Positions 7,480 to 10,145 of a DNA stretch of 10,145 bases are shown in pieces. Made by a program: the position numbers and the translations under genes. The notes beneath the pieces were generated by a model that searched no databases, had not been told where the DNA came from, and was given only the letters and a program-made list of their open reading frames with translations. Source of the DNA: Phyllobacteriaceae bacterium (GTDB lineage: Bacteria; Pseudomonadota; Alphaproteobacteria; Rhizobiales; Ancalomicrobiaceae); assembly GCA_012517025.1 (NCBI GenBank), contig JAAYVT010000023.1, positions 1 through 10,145 on the forward strand. The letters are read 5' to 3'. Each line of letters opens with the position of its first letter. The stretch's first letter is position 1.

Positions 7480-8249
7480 TGCATTCGATTTCCGACATTC
7501 TCGACGAACTCAACGCTCTCGATCGCACCGGTAAAGCCCCCTATTTCCGCCCCCGCGACGCCGCCACGCTGCTCGTGCTCGATCGCGGCGACGACGGAGC
7601 ACTGCGGGTGCTGATGGGCAAGCGCCACATGCGCCACAAGTTCATGCCCGGCGCCTGGGTGTTCCCCGGTGGGCGGGTCGATGCGGTCGACAGCCGGGTG
7701 CGGGCGGTCGACGACTATGCCCCGGCGGTGCTGGACCGCTTGATGGTGGACATGAAGGGACCGAAGACCCCGGCGCGCGCCCGCGCCTTCGCGATCGCGG
7801 CGATCCGCGAGACCTGGGAAGAGGCCGGGCTGATGATCGGCACGGCGGGGGACGTCGCCTCGACCGCGAGCACGGAGGAAGACCCGCACGACGCCGCGCT
7901 CGCCTTCGCGGCGCATGGGCTCGTCCCGGCGATCGGCGCCATGCGCTTCGTCGCCCGCGCCATCACCCCGCCCGGCCGGCCGCGTCGGTTCGACACCCGC
8001 TTCTTCGCGATCTCGGCGCAGGCGATCGGCGCCCACGCCGCCTCCGGCGTCGGCCCGTCCGGCGAGCTCGAGGACGTCGCCTGGGTGACCTTCGCCGAGG
8101 CCCGCGCCCGGCCGGAGCTGCCGCCGATCACCAAGGCGGTGCTCGCCGAGCTCGACAACCGGCTGATCCGCGATCCCGCCTTCGGGACCGATCATCCGGT
8201 GCCCTATTATCGCTGGGTCCGCGACCGCTTCGTCCGCACCGAGATCTGA
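7479..8249 (+). CDS. NUDIX hydrolase with interrupted Nudix box
   Basis: Predicted to hydrolyse a nucleoside diphosphate linked to another moiety, using divalent metal; the substrate is unknown. The 256-residue protein has the Nudix-fold start RDAATLLVLDR (about 26-36) and then KFMPGAWVFPGGRVD (54-68). The catalytic helix motif R110-E111-T-W-E114-E115-A-G117 follows. A canonical box places RE about 14 residues after its glycine; here G65 to R110 spans 45 residues, so about 30 extra residues split the box. Eukaryotic NUDT19-type CoA diphosphatases also carry an insertion in the box as I recall, which makes a CoA or acyl-CoA substrate possible but unproven. The start overlaps the DUF983 stop. 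It has no proper Shine-Dalgarno (only GAAAG at 7467-7471), so translation probably depends on ribosomes leaving the upstream gene. The protein ends with PYYRWVRDRFVRTEI. Confidence 0.92.
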   Translation: MHSISDILDELNALDRTGKAPYFRPRDAATLLVLDRGDDGALRVLMGKRHMRHKFMPGAWVFPGGRVDAVDSRVRAVDDYAPAVLDRLMVDMKGPKTPARARAFAIAAIRETWEEAGLMIGTAGDVASTASTEEDPHDAALAFAAHGLVPAIGAMRFVARAITPPGRPRRFDTRFFAISAQAIGAHAASGVGPSGELEDVAWVTFAEARARPELPPITKAVLAELDNRLIRDPAFGTDHPVPYYRWVRDRFVRTEI

Positions 8250-8264
8250 CGCCCGGGGGATCCG

Positions 8265-8879
8265 ATGACACTCGCCGCCCTCGCGCTCTTCGCCGGCGCT
8301 CTTTTCCTCAACGCCGGCACGCCCGGCCCGAGCGTCGCCGCGCTGGTGGCGCAAGTGCTGACGCGGGGGCCACGCGTGGTGCTGCCCTTCCTCGCCGCGA
8401 TGTGGCTCGGCGAGGCGGCATGGCTCGCCGCCGCGATCGGCGGCCTCGCGGTGATCGCGGAACGGCTGCACGAGGTCTTCGTCGCGGTGAAATGGGCGGG
8501 CGTCGCCTATCTGCTGTGGCTCGCCTGGGGGCTGTGGCGGCGGCCGGGGGAGGACGCGCCCGCGGCCGACGAGGGCGTGGCGCGCGGATGGCGCCTGTTC
8601 GCCACCGGCCTGTCGATCACCGTCGGCAATCCCAAGATCATGGTCTTCTACGTGGCGCTGCTGCCGACCCTGGTCGACATCTCCCGCATCGACCTCGGCG
8701 CCTGGGCCGAACTCACCGCCGTGCAGATCGCGGTGATGGCCTTCGTCGACCTCTCCTGGGTCGGCATCGCCGGCCGAGCCCGCCGCTTCCTCGCCTCGCC
8801 GCGCGCGCTGCGCCTCACCCGTCGGGTGAGCGCGGTGGCGATGGGCGGGGCCGCGACGGCGATCGCCGCCCGCGCCTGA
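8265..8879 (+). CDS. LysE/RhtB-family amino-acid or metabolite exporter
   Basis: An inner-membrane efflux protein of 204 residues, the normal length for the LysE/RhtB (TC 2.A.75) family, which exports amino acids and related compounds using the proton gradient. Family marks are NAGTPGPSVAALVAQ in the first helix and loop (about 16-30) and the conserved GNPKIMVFYVALLP (about 122-135). Hydrophobic segments lie at roughly 2-24, 38-62, 68-90, 112-135, 145-170 and 184-203, consistent with six helices. The ATG at 8265 has GGGGGA at 8255-8260 and follows the NUDIX stop by 15 bp, so it likely belongs to the same transcript. This gene is not part of the usual rnr-rpmG block as I know it. The substrate cannot be assigned from the sequence. 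Confidence 0.9.
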   Translation: MTLAALALFAGALFLNAGTPGPSVAALVAQVLTRGPRVVLPFLAAMWLGEAAWLAAAIGGLAVIAERLHEVFVAVKWAGVAYLLWLAWGLWRRPGEDAPAADEGVARGWRLFATGLSITVGNPKIMVFYVALLPTLVDISRIDLGAWAELTAVQIAVMAFVDLSWVGIAGRARRFLASPRALRLTRRVSAVAMGGAATAIAARA

Positions 8880-8887
8880 GGCGCACC

Positions 8888-8931
8888 TTACGACGAGTTA
8901 ACTCGAAAACTTATACGTCGCGTCTTACTAT
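8888..8931 (+). promoter_or_regulatory. AT-richer candidate promoter region for the EF-hand gene
   Basis: This short stretch is much richer in A and T than the rest of the window. It includes the perfect palindrome CGAGTTAACTCG (8894-8905), which could be an operator. Two possible -10 elements are TATACG (8912-8917, with TTACGA at 8888-8893 as a poor -35, 18-nt spacer) and TACTAT (8926-8931, no good -35). It follows the exporter stop directly and precedes a gene with a long leader, so a promoter here is plausible. The exact start site cannot be fixed by eye. Confidence 0.35.
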
Positions 8932-8942
8932 GTGAGTGTGAA

Positions 8943-9038
8943 GGGAAGAGACCCGCGCGCCGCAACGAGGCGCCGCGCCGAGAGGCTCTTCTCCCGTCGA
9001 GACGCGCACCGAATTCGATGCCTCGAGGATCGTCCTCG
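8943..9038 (+). promoter_or_regulatory. Structured 5' leader of the EF-hand gene
   Basis: GGGAAGAG (8943-8950) can pair with CTCTTCTCCC (8986-8995) with a 2-nt bulge, closing over a very GC-rich interior. A second hairpin pairs CGAGGA (9024-9029) with TCCTCG (9033-9038) around TCG. Together they make a structured leader before the strong Shine-Dalgarno at 9067-9074. I do not recognise a known riboswitch or thermometer. An ATG at 9018, in frame with the gene, lacks a ribosome site and is treated as part of the leader. Confidence 0.3.
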
Positions 9039-9080
9039 CGGAGGGAGAGTCGCGTCGTCGACGGTCGAGGGAGGTCGATC

Positions 9081-9584
9081 ATGACCCGCAAGACACTCGC
9101 CTTCGTCGCCGCGATCGCCGCCGCGACGCTTCTCGCCACCGCCACCGTCGACGCGCAGCCCGGCCCCGGATGGGGCATGGGGCAAGGCCAGGGGATGGGA
9201 CGGGGCATGGGACTGAACCCGAACGCGCCGTGGCGCGAGCGCTTCGCCGCGATCGACACCAACGGCGACGGCGTGATCACCAAGGACGAGGTCGCCACCC
9301 AGGCGGAGATGGTGTTCGCCGCGATGGACGCCGATTCGAGCGGCGCCCTCACCAAGGAGGAATACATGGGCGTGCGGATGGGGGCGCAGCGCGGCTACAA
9401 CCCCGCCCGCGTCGACGCCATGCAGAAGCAGAAGGCGGCGCGGTTCGCGCCGATGGATCGGAACGGCGACGGCACGGTGACGCTCGCCGAATTCGCCGCC
9501 GATCATCAGGCGATGTTCACGGCGATGGACCGCGACGGCGACGGTCGGGTGACACCGGCCGAATTCCGCGGTCGCCATTGGTGA
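9081..9584 (+). CDS. Secreted/periplasmic protein with four EF-hands
   Basis: Probable exported calcium-binding protein of 167 residues. The N-terminus has a Sec signal peptide: basic MTRK, a hydrophobic core (about 5-22) and likely cleavage after V-D-A25. A Gly/Met/Gln-rich linker follows (about 26-47). Four canonical 12-residue EF-hand loops come next: D59-E70 (DTNGDGVITKDE), D83-E94 (DADSSGALTKEE), D126-E137 (DRNGDGTVTLAE) and D150-E161 (DRDGDGRVTPAE). All have acidic or polar residues at positions 1, 3 and 5, Gly at 6 and Glu at 12, so all should bind calcium. They are arranged as two pairs separated by a Lys/Arg-containing linker, as in calmodulin-like proteins. The ATG at 9081 is chosen because GAGGGAGG (9067-9074) lies 6 nt upstream and it puts the signal peptide at the very N-terminus. 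The gene has a long leader of its own and a hairpin after it, so it is likely a separate unit. Calcium buffering or sensing in the periplasm is an inference; no enzyme domain is present. Confidence 0.92.
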   Translation: MTRKTLAFVAAIAAATLLATATVDAQPGPGWGMGQGQGMGRGMGLNPNAPWRERFAAIDTNGDGVITKDEVATQAEMVFAAMDADSSGALTKEEYMGVRMGAQRGYNPARVDAMQKQKAARFAPMDRNGDGTVTLAEFAADHQAMFTAMDRDGDGRVTPAEFRGRHW

Positions 9585-9592
9585 GATCCCCG

Positions 9593-9632
9593 CCGAAACG
9601 GCCGCCGTGCTTGACACGCGCGGCCTTTTCGG
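9593..9632 (+). terminator. Intrinsic terminator-like hairpin after the EF-hand gene
   Basis: GGCCGC and CGTG (9600-9609) pair with CACG and GCGGCC (9615-9618 and 9620-9625, one bulged C) around the loop CTTGA, followed by TTTT (9626-9629). Pairing can extend outward, CCGAAA (9593-9598) with TTTCGG (9627-9632). It starts 8 nt after the stop codon, the right place for a terminator. The sequence TTGACA lies in its loop and 3' arm, so it overlaps a candidate -35 of rpmG. Confidence 0.55.
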
Positions 9633-9640
9633 TCACTCAT
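9611..9640 (+). promoter_or_regulatory. Candidate sigma-70 type promoter of rpmG
   Basis: A consensus -35 hexamer TTGACA stands at 9611-9616. At 17-18 nt spacing the downstream hexamer is CACTCA or ACTCAT (9634-9640), a poor -10, though GC-rich alphaproteobacteria tolerate weak -10 elements. This would give a leader of roughly 80 nt before rpmG. The -35 overlaps the terminator hairpin of the preceding gene, so one of the two readings may be fortuitous. Confidence 0.4.
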
Positions 9641-9663
9641 GCGCCACTTCGAGATCGGAGCGC

Positions 9664-9688
9664 GGCCCGTGTGGACCTCACGCGGGCC
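9664..9688 (+). promoter_or_regulatory. Hairpin in the rpmG leader
   Basis: GGCCCGTG (9664-9671) pairs with CA (9679-9680) and CGGGCC (9683-9688), with a 2-nt bulge on the 3' side and a 7-nt loop. It lies between the candidate promoter and the rpmG ribosome site (GAGGA at 9712-9716) and is followed by TTCGCTTT. It could be an attenuator or a leader structure through which ribosomal-protein expression is tuned. No specific known element is recognised. Confidence 0.3.
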
Positions 9689-9725
9689 TTCGCTTTAAGG
9701 ACGGATTTCCAGAGGAACTGCGGCC

Positions 9726-9893
9726 ATGGCCAAGGCGACCACCATCAAGATCAAGCTCGTGTCGACCGCGGACACCGGCTACTTCTACGTCACCAAGAAG
9801 AACTCGCGTACCATGACCGAGAAGTTCTCGGCCACCAAGTACGACCCGATCGCGCGCAAGCACGTCGAGTTCAAGGAAGCCAAGATCAAGTGA
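9726..9893 (+). CDS. rpmG: 50S ribosomal protein L33
   Basis: L33 is a small protein of the large ribosomal subunit near the E site. The 55-residue product begins MAKATTIKIKLVSTADTGYF and has the family core YVTKKNSRTMTEKFSATKYD, ending in ARKHVEFKEAKIK. The length is that usual for alphaproteobacterial L33. There are no cysteines, so this is the zinc-independent (C-minus) form without the two CxxC pairs of zinc-binding L33. The ATG has a good ribosome site, GAGGA at 9712-9716, 9 nt upstream. It is transcribed alone, with a candidate promoter upstream and a strong terminator 35 bp after the stop. It closes the conserved topA-rnr-DUF983-NUDIX-rpmG neighbourhood. Confidence 0.98.
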   Translation: MAKATTIKIKLVSTADTGYFYVTKKNSRTMTEKFSATKYDPIARKHVEFKEAKIK

Positions 9894-9927
9894 TCGGCTT
9901 TCGGCGACACCGCCGCGACGTTTGAAG

Positions 9928-9957
9928 AGCCCCGGTTTCCGGGGCTTTTTTCGTTTT
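9928..9957 (+). terminator. Strong intrinsic terminator of rpmG
   Basis: GCCCCGG (9929-9935) pairs perfectly with CCGGGGC (9939-9945) around a TTT loop, with an extra A-T pair outside (9928 and 9946). It is followed by a run of six T residues (9946-9951), CG and five more T residues. This is a textbook Rho-independent terminator, 35 bp after the rpmG stop. Confidence 0.95.
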
Positions 9958-10004
9958 TACGCCGGCGGTCGGGGGCTCCCTCGGGGCGTCGCCGCCGACG
10001 CGGA

Positions 10005-10037
10005 GGTCGGCACCCACCTTTGCGGTGGGCGCCGACC
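10005..10037. terminator. Long hairpin between convergent genes
   Basis: GGTCGGCACCCACC (10005-10018) pairs with GGTGGGCGCCGACC (10024-10037) over 14 positions with a single A-C mismatch and a TTTGC loop. It lies 43 bp past the stop of the minus-strand partial gene, so it may mark the 3' end of that transcript. No T-tract follows on either strand, so termination would not be classical. It could instead be an intergenic repeat or an RNA-stabilising 3' structure. Confidence 0.45.
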
Positions 10038-10080
10038 CCGAAGCGACGGCGGATCGACGGCGCGCGCCCTTCCGCCCCGC

Positions 10081-10145
10081 TCAATCGTAGGGCGGCCGGC
10101 GCAGTTGCGGATGGGTGGCGGCCGCCGGCCCATGCGGCTTCGCGG
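10081..10145 (-). CDS. C-terminal end of an unidentified minus-strand gene (partial)
   Basis: The minus strand at the right edge reads as 20 sense codons ending in TGA at 10083-10081. The translation is AKPHGPAAATHPQLRRPPYD. Codon third positions are mostly G or C and the composition looks like a real protein tail. A strong hairpin lies 43 bp beyond the stop, as expected at a gene's 3' end. The fragment is too short to assign to a family. It would be convergent with rpmG. Chance open reading is common at this GC content, so the call is tentative. Confidence 0.45.
   Translation of the reverse strand, partial: AKPHGPAAATHPQLRRPPYD

Noticed and set aside
7224..8471. Minus-strand open frame of 415 codons across the NUDIX and exporter genes
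   Set aside because: It is antisense to well-supported genes, crosses their boundary, and has no domain-like sequence.
9018..9080. 21-residue N-terminal extension of the EF-hand protein
   Set aside because: The upstream ATG has no ribosome site and would bury the signal peptide. The ATG at 9081 has GAGGGAGG at ideal spacing.

Overview
The window is a compact, very GC-rich (roughly 70% by eye) bacterial chromosome segment. Nearly every wobble position is G or C. Gene content and order point to an alphaproteobacterium, most likely of the order Hyphomicrobiales (Rhizobiales). The order topA - rnr - DUF983 gene - NUDIX gene - rpmG is one I know from that group, and the 55-residue, cysteine-free ribosomal protein L33 fits it. 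No mobile element, CRISPR array, tRNA or rRNA is visible, and no intergenic gap exceeds about 200 bp.

Layout on the + strand: a 177-bp leader with a 24-bp perfect palindrome; topA (DNA topoisomerase I); a probable terminator; a small two-helix membrane diguanylate cyclase with a GTG start; rnr (RNase R, apparent TTG start); a GstB-like glutathione S-transferase; a DUF983 zinc-ribbon membrane protein; a NUDIX hydrolase whose start overlaps the DUF983 stop; a LysE/RhtB-type exporter; an AT-richer promoter region and structured leader; a secreted protein with four EF-hands; a terminator hairpin; and rpmG, which ends in a textbook intrinsic terminator. At the right edge the last 21 codons of a minus-strand gene converge on rpmG, with a strong hairpin between the two.

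The core genes serve nucleic-acid and translation housekeeping: supercoil relaxation, structured-RNA decay and a 50S protein. From rnr to the exporter the spacings are 5, 50, -1 and 15 bp, which suggests one transcript. The diguanylate cyclase, glutathione transferase, exporter and EF-hand protein look like accessory genes inserted between members of the conserved block. I see no clear new biological system. The points most worth a second look are the diguanylate cyclase without an inhibitory site and with a CRP-like dyad upstream, the split Nudix box, the secreted EF-hand protein with its own regulated-looking leader, and several unexplained hairpins.
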